Shown piece after piece: positions 1 through 11,159 of a stretch of 64,000 nucleotides of DNA. The notes under the pieces are model-generated. The model was not told where the DNA came from. It worked only from the letters and a program-made list of their open reading frames with translations, and did no database searches. Each line of letters starts with the position of its first letter. Position 1 is the stretch's first letter. The position numbers and the translations under genes were made by a program. The DNA is from Ophiodon elongatus (Eukaryota; Chordata; Actinopteri; Perciformes; Hexagrammidae), in NCBI GenBank assembly GCA_016806645.1, contig JACSYO010001856.1:2719501-2783500 (forward strand). The letters are read 5' to 3'.

Positions 1-1539
1 TCCTGCTTGGCTGAGCTTTCCTGGCATCATCCCAAAAGCTCAATGTTTGTGTCACCATGTCGAACCTAAAGCGGTTCCATATTTCATTCCTGCGTCTTTT
101 AGACTCAGAGTAGCTTTGTGGCTTGTGTTTGCGGACCGGCTGCCATCTTGAGTTGTGTGTTTCAGCCACTGTCCTGTGGTTTGGGTTGGTCCCAGGTCTC
201 GAAGCAGATGGTGGCACAGTTTAGCATGTGCAACACACTGGTGGCACAAATTTCCATATCATACGGCATCTAGTAAAGTGCAGGCTCTTCAGGCCTATTT
301 CCTCACTAGGTCATTGTTGTCCCACCTCTGATGTCCCACAATTAGTAAGTTAACACTCACCGTCATCCTTAGTTGACAGTAGCCTCTCAACTTGATAACC
401 TTTGATTCACTCTATATTATTCTTTTTCATATCTCCTGCAACACTTATCAACCCTTTTTAATTTTTGTTTTAAATGTCTTTGAATATGTGTTTCATTATA
501 CCTTTTGTAAAAGGCTTTAATATGCATTTAAAGTATGTATGAATTACGGTATTTAAACTTCAAAAACGAACAAAGAAAAAATAAGACCTATTCTGTAAAA
601 AAAATATGAATCCTTTCCAAATCAGAGAGAGACATCAAAAGTCAGAGTTTGATTATTTTGCCTTATACATTTGTAAAACCATTTTTTGATTTTCTACATG
701 CCAGAATATATAAGCCTCATATCATTGCTGTGCAAAACAGCAAACATTCCACCACATCTTGCAAATGAAACCCGGAAAGTCCTTTTCAGTCTGAGGTTGT
801 TGTAGCCCTAGTAAAGGGTTTGCAGTGTAATTTCTACATTGTAACTCTGCTTCATACTTGAGATGGAAATACAGTCTAGCTGCCAAGGATAGATGATACA
901 GGAGGATGCTTTGATATCTGTTCACGTACCTTTGATGCTCAGAACACTCAATGTGCAGAGATACTATTTACTAAATCAAAGTTAAGTTCTTTCAACAGCT
1001 GCATAGAATTCGAGATGAATGGAAACAGTTGTATATCACTGAAACTTCATCACAACAGCACCTTGAGGAAAAAGTGATGTTTCCATGTCTGTTAAAATGC
1101 AATACCCAAAATCTGGCTTGTATTGAGAGTGTGTGAAGTAGAATGTGCAACAAAAGTAATATGAAAGAGATTTTCCTTTTAACACAGCTTATGAGTTATT
1201 GTGGTATTGCATCAGAAGGCTTTGAAATTCAACGGCATTATCAATGCTATATAGATACATCCTGTAGATGTTATATAGGTTTGTCATGGATATATAAGAG
1301 TGCACAGAGTAAAAAAACACATTTGACCAAGGATCTAGATCTAGATCTGTATGTCTTGGACACTAATTTGAAGAGAGGAGCCAAACCAGCAACTGAATTG
1401 TCTAACTACCATTTCATGGTAAGCTGGATCAGGTGGTGGGGAAAATTTCAGAAAGACCCAAATATGTTGTAAGGGTGAACCAGTAACCCCTGACAGAGGC
1501 CTTTGTCTATGAAGTCCCCAAAGGAACCTCTAGATCAGC
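1..1539. other. Non-coding lead-in, no gene recognised
   Basis: Unique sequence of mixed composition, AT-rich from about 400 to 720. The open frames here are short (up to 109 codons, 1143-1472 +) and resemble no family I know. A small tandem of GATCTA (two full copies and a partial one) lies at 1332-1348. The segment 50-260 has higher GC and could be an old repeat, but I do not recognise it. Confidence 0.5.
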
Positions 1540-2200
1540 AGACAGTTTGTGAAGGCTCTGAAGAAGGACTTTTGGTTCAGCTTAAAGAGTCTGATTTTGG
1601 GCCTTACCCAGGCTTCTAGATATACTTGCTGACATCAACTTGGTATATAGTCAGGCAGTTAAAAAAAAATATTTGAGAAACTCCTGAATCCAACAGACAC
1701 AACCTCAAAAGCGGGAAGATTAGAGGGAAGCCTTCCCCAGCTCTCTGGCAGAGGTCACTGAGGTAGTTAAAAAGCTTGGCAGACCGAAGATCAACAGGCA
1801 GATTGGTGCGGTGTCCACATTAATGCAGATGTTTGATTTATGAGTCTGTCTACAGGCCAACTCTCACCTATGGTAATAAGCCCTGGGTAATGACAGGAAA
1901 ATGAACTTCCTGTGTGGCGTGTCTGGATTCACCCTTATGGACAGGGTGATGAGTGCAGATATCCACAAGGAGCTTTGAGTATCACCGCAGCACTTACACG
2001 CTACAAGGAGCTAGTTGAGGTGCTTCAGGCTTCTTGTCAGGATGCCTTCTGAATGGGTCTCCCTGTCGAGGTATTCCAAGCAAAATTGGAGGAGACAGAC
2101 CCAGAACATGTTTGAGGTATTATACATCCTACCTGGCTTAAGAACCCCTTAAGATTGCCCAGATAAAAGTAGAGCACATAGCTGTGGAGATAGATGTGAA
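1540..2200 (+). mobile_element. Degraded Rex3 (RTE-clade) LINE remnant with internal deletions
   Basis: The order of short matches follows the coding strand of the teleost Rex3 retrotransposon. It starts in the linker before the reverse transcriptase (AAGGACTTTTGG near 1565, then ATTTGAGAAACTCCTGAAT near 1671 and GTCACTGAGGTAGTTAAAAA near 1754). It then jumps to the region behind the catalytic core (CAGATTGGTGCGG near 1799, CCAACTCTCACCTATGG near 1858). It ends in the C-terminal part (GACAGGGTGATGAG near 1940, GTCAGGATGCCTTCTG near 2036, GACAGACCCAGAACA near 2093). The whole RT catalytic core is missing at about 1775, and smaller deletions lie near 1850 and 1895. Frames are broken by many stops, so this is an inactive fossil. 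Family assignment is from remembered Rex3 sequence; exact ends are uncertain. Confidence 0.8.
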
Positions 2201-2420
2201 GGCATTATATATATATATATACATATATTCATTGAGTATGGATCTTTTGAATATTTAATACTTTAGCAAAATATTAAAACATTAATATAGTATATTATAT
2301 AGTATATATAGTGTATGTTTTGTTGAACTTCCTTTTAAACTGTAGTAAAAAAGCAGAGTGACCAGAAAACATTAAAATGTAACACGTCCATATTTACTAC
2401 TTCCCCCCCATCAGGATGAT
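2201..2420. repeat. AT-rich tract with (AT)n
   Basis: A pure (AT)n run at about 2205-2220 directly abuts the 3' end of the Rex3 remnant. It is followed by degenerate TATAT/AGTATA sequence to about 2320. The microsatellite may have grown from the LINE's simple 3' tail, which is inference. Confidence 0.7.
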
Positions 2421-2999
2421 TTATGTTTGAATGCTTAGCATCACACCTGGAATATATTGTTTTTTCAGCACTTTACACAAGTGTTGAAAACAACCCCAGA
2501 GTGAGTTTGAGTGACAGTTCAGGCATTAGAACAGGGCTGGCTAGACAGCCCATATCCCTTTCACAAGCTGGAAGTAGAGGCTGGCTGAAAATGGCATCTC
2601 CCAGGGAAAGCCAACAACTGGCTATCGCCCTGACCGTTTGTCTTCATCAATCAACCTGCGTTTGTTGACCAAGCAACATGATGTCACTATTAATTTCATG
2701 CATTCCCTTAATGGGGTCCAGAGGGGAGCCCTATCCTCACAGTAGGCATTTCCTGTCCTGTTGCATTGTGGAATATGTCCACTTCCCTTTAGGAGATCAG
2801 TTGGACTTTTTCAAAGTTTTACTTTGTCTCTTGTTGTTTTTTTTCTCCCTCTTTTTCATCTCCCCTTCACTCCTGTCTGCCTTTTCCCCCCTCATGGTGT
2901 TATTTGCTTTGCTTTGTCATAGCTCCTCTCGTTGGAAGCAGCTCCACTGTGTTTGCATCCTTGTTATGTGAGTACTTGTGATGATTTCCACTTATTTGC
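2421..2999. other. Complex non-coding sequence, possibly regulatory
   Basis: Non-repetitive DNA with balanced composition. A word-rich stretch around 2660-2720 contains GATGTCACTATTAAT. A 45-nt segment at 2923-2967 is bounded by AG and GTGAGT but its flanks are unremarkable. No gene is recognised. Confidence 0.35.
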
Positions 3000-3480
3000 C
3001 GAGGTATACACTGAACTGGATGTACTGAACCTTTTGATCAACCCTCAGATTTCATGAACAGATACTGGCGCTGCATGCTCAGATCAGTGCATTAGCGTTT
3101 CATTTGAAAGAATGGTGTCACTGTGTTGACAAGCTCCTGATAAGTTGGTGGCTTCTAAGGGAAATGTTTAAAGCAGATAAATGCCTCAGGACTCCATCTG
3201 TCTGTCTCATTGTCCTGATTGTAGTTTATTTTCGGTGATTATGAAAACCTGCTTTAAACAGGCTTTGGGGATGTTGGTTTATTAGCTTTAGATGAAGTAT
3301 GCCCCTTGCGCGACAATTTTCGCACAAGGTACTTAATGTTATCTCGTCTGACTTCTGTGAATCTGTATTTACTCTCGACATGACTGGCTTTTTTATCATT
3401 CCTTTGATTATCGCAAAGGAGGAGGGAGTTGTGAATGATATTCCTTGCTCTTAGTCTCACTAACTCCCTTCCTTCCTTCT
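3000..3480. promoter_or_regulatory. Candidate conserved non-coding element with hairpin
   Basis: Complex sequence typical of vertebrate enhancers, with GATTATCGCAAAGG near 3407 and several AT-rich homeodomain-like words. An imperfect inverted repeat has arms at 3304-3313 (CCTTGCGCGA) and 3320-3329 (TCGCACAAGG), with a 6-nt loop and one mismatch. Both arms contain CpG, which is unusual in this CpG-poor window. Function is inferred from texture only. Confidence 0.35.
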
Positions 3481-4300
3481 CAGTCTCTCCCCCTCTCTTT
3501 GCCTCTCTCTCCCTGTTACTGCACCTCTCCTCTGGCTTTAAGAGGCTTAGCAGCAACTTAGCGCCCAGGTCAAACTGACCTTTGCCCTTCATCTGTCAGC
3601 CTTTTGATGTGGTGCCAGCCTGGGCTGCTTGCTACGCTCTGCCTTTAACAGCACATCCAGGGGTCAGATGAGGGCTCTGCTTCAGGACCCCACCCCACCT
3701 CAACACCCTTCTCCCCCTCACCCCCCAATCTACAACCGCCACCACCTCCCACCTCCCTTGCAGATGTGTGTCTCTGATGCCCCCCTCTCCACCACCCTCT
3801 ACCCTCCCCTGCCTCTTCCCTGCCCCGGTGCCCATTATTATTTTATAGTTTGGTTCTGCATTCCTTTCACTCAGGCTGTGTTGGAAGGCAGACCTTTGGC
3901 TTTATTGCTTACACATGTCCATGGCTTTCTCCCTCAGCAGGGAGAGACAAAGCAGCAAGAGGGAGATGGCCAATAGGGGCCAGCCATCTAAACTCTCCCC
4001 ACCTTGAACTAATCGTTGGGAGCCCGAGTGTGGCTCTACCTCAACCCTGTGCCAGTGGGGTTTCAATTTGTAGAGACATAAACAGATACTAAAGCCAAGG
4101 TAACAACACAGTGATTTATCAAGCCAGTTCACATCAAATTATCACAGCGCCCCCCTGCTGTCAGGCCCCATAATAGCCCCCAGCCCAGCCCCTGCCTCAG
4201 AGGTGCACCATGGTCACACTTCATTTAGGAGTGCACAAACATGTGTCCCTCTGTCTGGTTTCCCTCTGAGCGTGACGCTTTACACCAGCCACTGATCATC
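3481..4300. other. Pyrimidine-rich then C-rich spacer
   Basis: CT-rich at 3465-3540, then strongly C-rich at about 3688-3830 (runs of CCCC separated by A/T). Open frames here on both strands are compositional artefacts. A CTCF-like core on the minus strand (GCGCCCCCCTGCTG, with one extra C) lies at 4147-4160. No gene is seen. Confidence 0.45.
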
Positions 4301-5076
4301 CTGGACAGAGCGTCAAGAGATTAAAGAGGATGTGAATGTCTGCAATTGTGTGAGCGTGTGTGTGTTGACAAAGGTATATGTGTGTCCATGTGCCTCTGAT
4401 GTGCACACAGTGTACTTGCTCATATGCATATTCTGCAGAATATTTATGCAATGATTGTAGTTGAGGAAAATAATGATATATAGATGTGTCGTTGCAAATT
4501 ATTATAATGCATTTAAATGTTAATAAGTATGGGTTGTTACCAACAGTCCACATGTATTATATCGGACATGTGTTGTCTTCTTTTCTTCATTTCAACACCT
4601 GGAACGGATAACTATAGTTGTGCTTGGTGGAAAAGCACCCGATTCAAGTTGAATTGTGTATGCCTGTGCAAGCCAGGTATGTAACAGAATCTATCTTGAA
4701 ATAAACAGATTATTTTTCTGTAGCAAAATCATGTTTCACTTTAATATGGTGCCTGAACAGAGTGTTGCCTTTGATCTCCACTAGCACAGCCCAGCACATG
4801 GATAATATATCTTTCAGAGATAAAAGTAAAAATGTGTTCTAGGTGATGATGTCATGCAGTTGTGACCGCAAGTCTGGGAGAAAAGCAAACTTTCACAGGC
4901 GAGGCTGTCCCAGGGATCACTAAGGGTGCTCTCGGAGCCTTTGGGGAAATCAATTACACATTGTCCAAACTGTGATTCCTGCTGTAGGAACTTAATCGTG
5001 CAGGCCTTCTGTAGAGTATCATCCCGATGAATTTGGACACTGGTTTTGCTCCCTGGTGTCCGCTCTTGTCTCTGTG

Positions 5077-5077
<1 letters not shown>
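4301..5077. other. Spacer, nothing recognised
   Basis: TG-rich cryptically simple sequence at about 4345-4420, then AT-rich unique DNA. I see no feature beyond chance frames. Confidence 0.5.

Positions 5078-5116
<39 letters not shown>
5078..5116. repeat. (CA)n microsatellite
   Basis: Uninterrupted dinucleotide run of about 39 bp. Confidence 0.97.
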
Positions 5117-5118
<2 letters not shown>

Positions 5119-5651
5119 CAGCCGTTGCAATCCGCTACATTTGTGTGCAGCTTACAATTCTTCAGAGAGTCATTCATCATCATTTGCTGGCGCATCTGTC
5201 TTGAGTGCCTTAGCTTTGATCATGTTGTATTTTATACTTAACATCTGTTCTACATTTAACCTTTTGTAATGCTGCTGCTCAGAAACTATTACCTTGGCAT
5301 TACAGGGGGGTGAGAGTTTACCTGGTGACTTTGTAGCCAGTGTAAATCTGGCATATTTGTCATGGCTGGCTAAATAAATGATCCACCGGTTGAAACGTTG
5401 TGATAAGCAGATCTCTCCCTGCCATTTCCTGCATTATGGGACAGGACTCAGAGCAATCCTGTGCTTCCTCTTACGTGATCTTCTCTTCTTTCAAAAGCTT
5501 ATCTACTCCTAAATCATCCTCTTTGAATTGGGAGGACAGCTTCTTTTTTTTTTACTTTCTCTAACTATTTCCAGCCCTATCATTTCCAGTCATTCTCTGA
5601 GGCTTTGCTCTCTGCTTATGCATGCTGGCACTCCACCTATGCCCCCCCAAC

Positions 5652-5654
<3 letters not shown>
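5117..5654. other. Spacer, nothing recognised
   Basis: Unique non-coding sequence with C/T-rich stretches towards the following microsatellite. No gene or repeat is recognised. Confidence 0.5.

Positions 5655-5695
<41 letters not shown>
5655..5695. repeat. (TC)n microsatellite
   Basis: Uninterrupted TC run of about 40 bp inside a longer pyrimidine-rich strand segment. It is a mirror-symmetric homopurine/homopyrimidine tract that could form a triplex. Confidence 0.97.
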
Positions 5696-5698
<3 letters not shown>

Positions 5699-5769
5699 CT
5701 TTTCCTGGCCTCAGGAACCCAGGAGCATGAGGCCCTGACCCCCCCTCCTTCTCCACCAACACACTAATC

Positions 5770-6030
5770 ATCCCTAATCAAAAGTGAAATGCATTTTTCC
5801 AAGGAAGTAGCTGGAAAATTTCACAATCTGCATTTCTCCGACCAAGCTGATTAGAGAAACATTATCCTGCTTTCACAGTCACTTCCAATCTGCCTTTAAT
5901 CTGTCACTTCAATCGCCTAATTATTTAGTCAATGACCTGGGGACGCAATCTTACAAAAGAATGAAATGCATGCCATATCATTTTCGCTTTCATTTATGCA
6001 TGATATCGCTGGTTACATGTTAGGTTCCCT
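5770..6030. promoter_or_regulatory. Candidate conserved non-coding element
   Basis: Dense AT-rich words: CCTAATCAAAAG near 5774, CCTAATTATTTAGTCAATGACC near 5917, and ATGCATG words near 5967 and 5997. The block stops where TG-rich simple sequence begins. Enhancer function is inferred from texture. Confidence 0.35.
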
Positions 6031-7260
6031 TGAGCTAAATATGCAAGACTTGTACACATACACATACCTATATGTGTGTCTATGTCTATTTCTTGTGTGT
6101 GAGTGCATGCATCCATGTGTATGTGTGTGTGTGTCTGTGCTCTGTTCAGGTATTTATTGTCCTTGCCCATCGCATACATGTGTGGATGTGTGCTTCAGTG
6201 TGTGTCAACAGTAGCTTGTTTAGAAGCTGCTGAGCTGTGAATGCTGGCCAGGGGTAATGCAGTTTAGCCCTTAGTTGGAAGAGCCTTTAGGGAATGAGAC
6301 TCTGTGGGAGAGTCGTGTTATTGGAAAGGTCATGATTACAGTAGGGGGTCAAAATAACTCGCTGACACTCTTTATACACAAGTGACTGCTATTGTGCCTC
6401 AGGGTGTCAAGAACTATATTGAGTATTGACTATATGTCACAGCAATAAAAAGGAAACCTGTTCTCCATTGCCAAATGTTCTACCTCCAAAGAGTGTGAAG
6501 TCAGGACAAAAGGTAAAAATACCTTCAATGTCAATGAGACCATCATGTTGACATGCTAATTTTGCTGCAGAGGGGAAAATAACATTAATGTCTTTCAAGA
6601 CAGCAATTCTAAATTTAAATAGAAAAAAAAAAACAGACTCAAGAAAACTTCAGAATTGCTGCGTTTTAATCATTTACTTATGTGTACGTCGAGCTAGGGG
6701 TGCTTGTTGTACTTCACCAGTAAGGAGATGTCTGCTTTACTGACTTAAGAAGTACATATAGTGGATGACCTCCAGGTCTCATTTACAAGACCTCGCAATC
6801 TGTACGAAAACATGCAATCCAGGGCATTGCAAACTGTATAACACAATAAAGGTTTATTAAAGAAGAAAAACATTGCTATTATTTAACTTAAAGGTGAGAG
6901 GAAGAAAGAAAAAGGAGGAGAGAGGGAGGAAAGGACTTTGAACTTTCAGCACAGGATGGCCCACTTATAATAGTCCTAGTCTGACACAAGACCCAGCCAG
7001 CCCGATAAGGACCCAGACCCGTCCAGGGCAGCTGTCTCTCTTTCATCTTTGCCTTCGCTGGTTGGCAGCTCCTTCCTCTATTTGTGGCCGCCTCACTTCT
7101 CTTATCAAGTGTGGATTCTGTAGAGCCATCATGCTTATTTGTTCCTGACACTCAATCCGCTAATAAACCTGCTTGGAAATGTGCTTTTAAAAGAGTGTAA
7201 GAAAACATTCCACAGTCTGGCTACGAGGCCGATCCAGAGTCCCACTAGCCCTTTGCTAAA
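6031..7260. other. Spacer with TG-rich patch
   Basis: Cryptic TG repeats at 6060-6205. The sequence at 6680-6880 is more complex and ends with AATAAAGGTTTATTAAA near 6845, a possible poly(A) signal with no transcript evidence. No gene is recognised. Confidence 0.4.
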
Positions 7261-7271
7261 GCCAGTGCTTA

Positions 7272-7287
7272 GCGCCTCCATCTAGTG
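7272..7287 (-). promoter_or_regulatory. CTCF-like motif
   Basis: The minus strand reads CACTAGATGGAGGCGC, which fits the vertebrate CTCF core (CASYAGRKGGCRS) with one mismatch. Single motifs of this kind often occur by chance. Confidence 0.25.
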
Positions 7288-8350
7288 TCACAAAACACAC
7301 CATCAGAGGTCATGAACTCTGGCACTTAGAGAACACTTTGACCATGGGAATAGCCGTGTTAAAGTCAAAACAAACACGAGATGCACATCAAACACCTAAA
7401 CATTCTGTTGGTGAAATTTCATATTTAGACTGTTGGTTTTATGCATTTTAGTCAGCATCAAATCCAATGCTATGTATATAATGACGCACTGGTCAATAAT
7501 TACAGAAGTACATTTTTAAAAATTGTAAATGGGCCCCACATGTTTTTATTTTTTTTATATTGTCATAATTTAAGTCTCACTTCTTTTGAGATTAGTTTTT
7601 TGTTTTTCCATCAGAAACCATACCAAATTGATACATTATCCAACATGAGCTTCAAGCAGAGTCTAGATTATTCATTAATTGTCAATACAAATAATCACAA
7701 AACAAATAAGAGTCATAATTTGATTCTGTCTGGAGTTTACTTGCTAAAGAATGTTGTGTGCCAGTTATTATTGATATCCCTAGCTGTTAAATGCAGCAGT
7801 AAACAGACAAATCAGCCCAACATCAAGGTGGATAGCAATAAGCATAACTTTTGTATCAGAGCAAATATTGACTTGTTCATATGTCTGACTGGCAGAGACA
7901 CTCAGTGATCAGGCTATATGAACAGATGGTGCTGTAACAGAGAGAGAAAGGGGGGTTGCTGGAGAGAGTTGATGTGTGAGCTATTTCAGCAATGCCGGAG
8001 AGGAAACGTATTGATCGGGACACTTAGACTTGATAAGGACGTCAGGTTTAAGAGGAGCAAGGCAATCATTAAGTACACCACTGGCAGCTGTTGTTCAAAA
8101 AATATATTTGCTGCTTCGCCCCCCCCTTCGCTTTTCTTTTTTCCCACTTTATTTGGCTCTTTCTTGCCAGAGGTGAAAAGAAAATCTCATCTCCATCAGG
8201 CTAAATTGTGGTGGGCAGCATTATCAGTTCAAAAGACCTGGGGATTTGACAGCTCCCACTCCATGGTGATTAATTACTTCTCGACTGTGGTGGGCCTTTC
8301 GCTCCCCTCTTTCTCCCTGCCCGCTGCTGTAGTGGTGGTGGTGGCTGGAG
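7288..8350. other. AT-rich then complex non-coding DNA
   Basis: A 155-codon open frame at 7441-7908 (+) has K/N/S/I-rich composition typical of AT-rich chance frames and matches no family I know. The sequence at 7900-8350 is more complex and ends with a GGT/GGC trinucleotide-like patch near 8330-8348. No gene is seen. Confidence 0.4.
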
Positions 8351-8900
8351 GCAACACATGATAAGTGCTGCCCTTATTACTGGTCTCAGTGGGAAAAGGC
8401 CCAGGCAGCACTGGGCTAACGTGGGCCAATCACACCCCCTGCGCCGCATGGGGCCTTGCAAGATACATGCCCTTTGTTTACTCTTTAGTGCGTAATAGAA
8501 AGGTACAGTGCTGCCAAGTCTGTTTACGGTGTTGGGTTAAATAACCTCTTCTGCTCTTCAATCTCTTTCCATCCGTCCAGCTCTCCTTCACTCCCTCCCT
8601 CCAGGGCTATAAAGGGGTTTGATCTCCGCTTTAATCACTGCACCAGATAGGATAGTAACTACAGACTCTGGAGCTCTCTATTATCATCTGCCAAGGGGAA
8701 GAAGGACACTTCTCCGTCTGATGGACAGAATTAATCACTTATGGACATCGTTTAGGAGAGGCCATCTATTATGACCAGTGTAATCACACATGAGAAGTAG
8801 GCTAGCTTCTATCGACCAAAGGAGACCTCAATATAGTTAAACACTTAGCTGTGTACATATTTATTTTACAAGCCTGTGGCAGCCTTTTCCACTGTTATTT
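8351..8900. promoter_or_regulatory. Candidate regulatory block with TATA-like box
   Basis: Complex sequence. GGGCTATAAAGG places a TATA-like box at 8608-8615 on the + strand, downstream of a pyrimidine-rich stretch (8560-8602). An initiator would be expected near 8638-8642. There is no open frame downstream, so at best this would be a promoter of a non-coding RNA or of an upstream exon. Low confidence. Confidence 0.2.
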
Positions 8901-8979
8901 GCATTCTGGGGTTCTCAAGGTTCTGCACACAGCTGGTCCTTGAGCTTCATGTCTCCCTGTAGGCTCCACTGTTTGGCTT

Positions 8980-9090
8980 GTGTGTATGAGTGGCACTTTC
9001 CCTGAGGCTGTGCCTGTTCGTGTGTGTCTGTGCGTGTGTTTTTTGTGTGAGTTTCTGCATATGTGTTTCTGTGTGTGCGCATGCATTCTT

Positions 9091-9092
<2 letters not shown>
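8980..9092. repeat. Cryptic TG-rich sequence
   Basis: Irregular TGTG/TGCG words lead into the pure microsatellite that follows. Confidence 0.6.

Positions 9093-9170
<78 letters not shown>
9093..9170. repeat. Long (GT)n microsatellite
   Basis: Perfect (GT)39. The Cys/Val-rich and His/Thr-rich open frames that cross it are artefacts of the repeat. Confidence 0.98.
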
Positions 9171-9171
<1 letters not shown>

Positions 9172-9959
9172 TAAATAAGCCTACATTGGAAAGCTCCATT
9201 ATTGGACCTGTCAGTGCTGTAAGTCTCCCCGAAGGCAACGAGGTGGAGATGAGAGACAGAAAGACACGCGGTAGGGCACCATGCGCACACGCCTGTCACA
9301 CGCTGTCCCCAACGGTGGCCATGCAACCCATTATGATGTCTTCCAGATGGACACATCTGTCTGTTTCCCTGGGAACAAATCTGCTAAAAGCACGGAGAGA
9401 GTCATGAAAAAGCCATCTCCGGTGGACTTTTATTTGTTTATGTCTGCCATAGCAGGCTGCCTGAATGTCATAAGGTATGGCATGAAGAGCTGACATGAGA
9501 AGACACCTAAGGAGACACCTCTGAAGCTGCGTTAGATCCCTCAGATAACACGTGTTAAGACGTCAATATTGTTTTGGAAGCTAATGTTCTCCTTTGTTCC
9601 CATACATCATTCTTATAATGGAAGGGATTTGATTACTATTGTGGAGATGAGTCTATTTTTTTATCCTACAGCATAGGCTTATGCTCTAGAACAATTTTTT
9701 TTTTACTGGCTGTAGCTTGTCATGTAGATTATTGGACCTCCATTTGTCCCTCCTCCCTCTCGCTTCCAATGAGAGCAGAGAGGATGAGTGTTGTCATTAC
9801 AGACAAGCAAGCAAGGTGAACCTTTCCTAGACTGGGGACCTTTTCCTGGTACGCAGAATCAGAACAACCCCTCGTTGCACCTCCCCATAATCCCTGGCAT
9901 TTTGTTTTGATGCTCCACAGCATGAAAATGAGGGAATATGGCAATGTTATGGCATTTGA
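9171..9959. other. Complex non-coding DNA, no gene
   Basis: Unique sequence, partly enhancer-like between 9480 and 9640 and again from 9725. No coding or repeat assignment is possible. Confidence 0.4.
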
Positions 9960-10250
9960 AGTCAATATGTATTATAAAATCAATCTAGATGAAGATCTGC
10001 CCATCCCTCTAATTAGACGGGGTGACTGGAGATTGATTTTTAATTGCAAAAGTAATTACATGGAGCAGATAGCCAGTGACATTTGATTATCTAGGTGATT
10101 GATTAAAAGGCCTGGCTGCTGGGGCAGACTGTCAGCCAGCTGAATCCAGACAAAAGAGAAAATTAAAAAAGTTGTCCCGTTTGTAATCACGAATTTCAAG
10201 GGTGAAATTACAAAGCCAAACATCCCCTTGGAGAAGCCCAGCATCCTTCC
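9960..10250. promoter_or_regulatory. Candidate homeodomain-rich enhancer (Pbx/Hox + Meis words)
   Basis: This block contains TTAATTGCAAAAG near 10040, TAATTA at 10053-10058, TGATTGAT at 10096-10103 (the classical Pbx/Hox word) and CTGTCA at 10129-10134 (the Meis/TGIF half-site), all within about 100 bp. The whole 290 bp is complex and lacks simple repeats. Motif meanings are established for these protein families. Activity as a developmental enhancer is inference. Confidence 0.45.
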
Positions 10251-10755
10251 ACTTTGCGCCTGTTTGCCCTCCTATCTCACCCCCGCCGTCACAACGCCCA
10301 CAACGCAAAGACCCCCGTGACACGGTAAAAAGGGGGAAACAATGATGTGAAAAATGAATTGAGGAGTTGTTCTGTTCCAGACAGCCTGATGCGTAAATGA
10401 TGGGCGCATATATCTGCTTAGCAGCCTTGTCACATCATCATAGGCAACAAGGAAAGACAGAGAGGGAGAGAGGTACAGGCAGACAGAAAGAAGGACAGAG
10501 ATACAGAGTCAAGGAAAGCTATCATCTCTCAGACTGCTCCTTCAGTCATCTTCATCTCTTGTCATCTCCTTGCAATAGGCACCTGCACTCGTTCATTGTT
10601 GTGTGTCGACCGGTAAGGGAGTGAGACTAAATAAACAGTAGAATAACGTCTTTTTTTTTTCTCCGGGTGTTTGGGAAAGCAAGAAGAAATCCTCTTTCAT
10701 GTTGTCTTTTTCTTCTCCTCTTCATCTGTCATTCTTGTGGGATCCCTCTCTTTAG
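10251..10755. other. Non-coding DNA preceding exon-like segment
   Basis: AG-rich at 10455-10500. The sequence becomes pyrimidine-rich from 10695, giving a plausible polypyrimidine tract before the AG at 10754-10755. No gene is recognised. Confidence 0.4.
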
Positions 10756-10773
10756 AAAATGAACGATGACAAG
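10756..10773 (+). other. Candidate 18-nt microexon
   Basis: An 18-nt segment is preceded by a pyrimidine-rich tract ending CTCTCTTTAG and followed by GTAAAC. Only one frame is open. It is phase 0 at both ends and would add KMNDDK, so it is length-symmetric as neural microexons usually are. I cannot match the peptide to a known gene. Segments of this size with AG/GT borders also arise by chance. Confidence 0.2.
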
Positions 10774-11159
10774 GTAAACCGTCGGGGGAGCAGCTGAACT
10801 GTTTATATAACTCTTTATGTGGCTGTGATGGACAGGGCTGAGTGATGACAGTCAGAAATTAAATACTTAATGTCTACCTGCTAGCATGCAAGTTCGACAA
10901 TATATCACCCGGTGGGTAGATTAAGTGAGTGAAATTTACTGTCATTTCATACCTTTTTTTTCTTAATCTGTATCAATCTTCATTTTGGTATTGTAATTCT
11001 TACCATTGTCAGTTTCAGGCGAAGCAACAAAGAATACAATTCATGTCTTATCTCTAGTCTGACTCTATACTGTAGCTAATATCATCCTACTATGTCACAC
11101 TTGTTGATAAGCCCCCACTGACACACATACACAAAAGCACACGCACAAAGCAACATGGT
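10774..11159. other. Spacer, nothing recognised
   Basis: AT-rich unique sequence, with short CA-rich words near 11120-11150. Confidence 0.45.

Noticed and set aside
2923..2967. 45-nt segment between AG and GTGAGT
   Set aside because: Open in two frames, but the upstream tract is only moderately pyrimidine-rich. Such AG/GT pairs are expected by chance in 64 kb.
3629..3976. Pro/His-rich frames on both strands
   Set aside because: Caused by the C-rich tract. No known domain.
6840..6862. AATAAAGGTTTATTAAA as a poly(A) site
   Set aside because: No upstream exon or open frame. AATAAA is common by chance in AT-rich DNA.
7441..7908. 155-codon open frame on the + strand
   Set aside because: Composition (K, N, S, I, F rich) follows the local AT content. 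No domain, promoter or splice support.
8915..9407. His/Thr- and Cys/Val-rich frames
   Set aside because: Translations of the (GT)39 microsatellite. The same applies to frames across 5078, 22201, 45141, 52662, 57333 and 62625.
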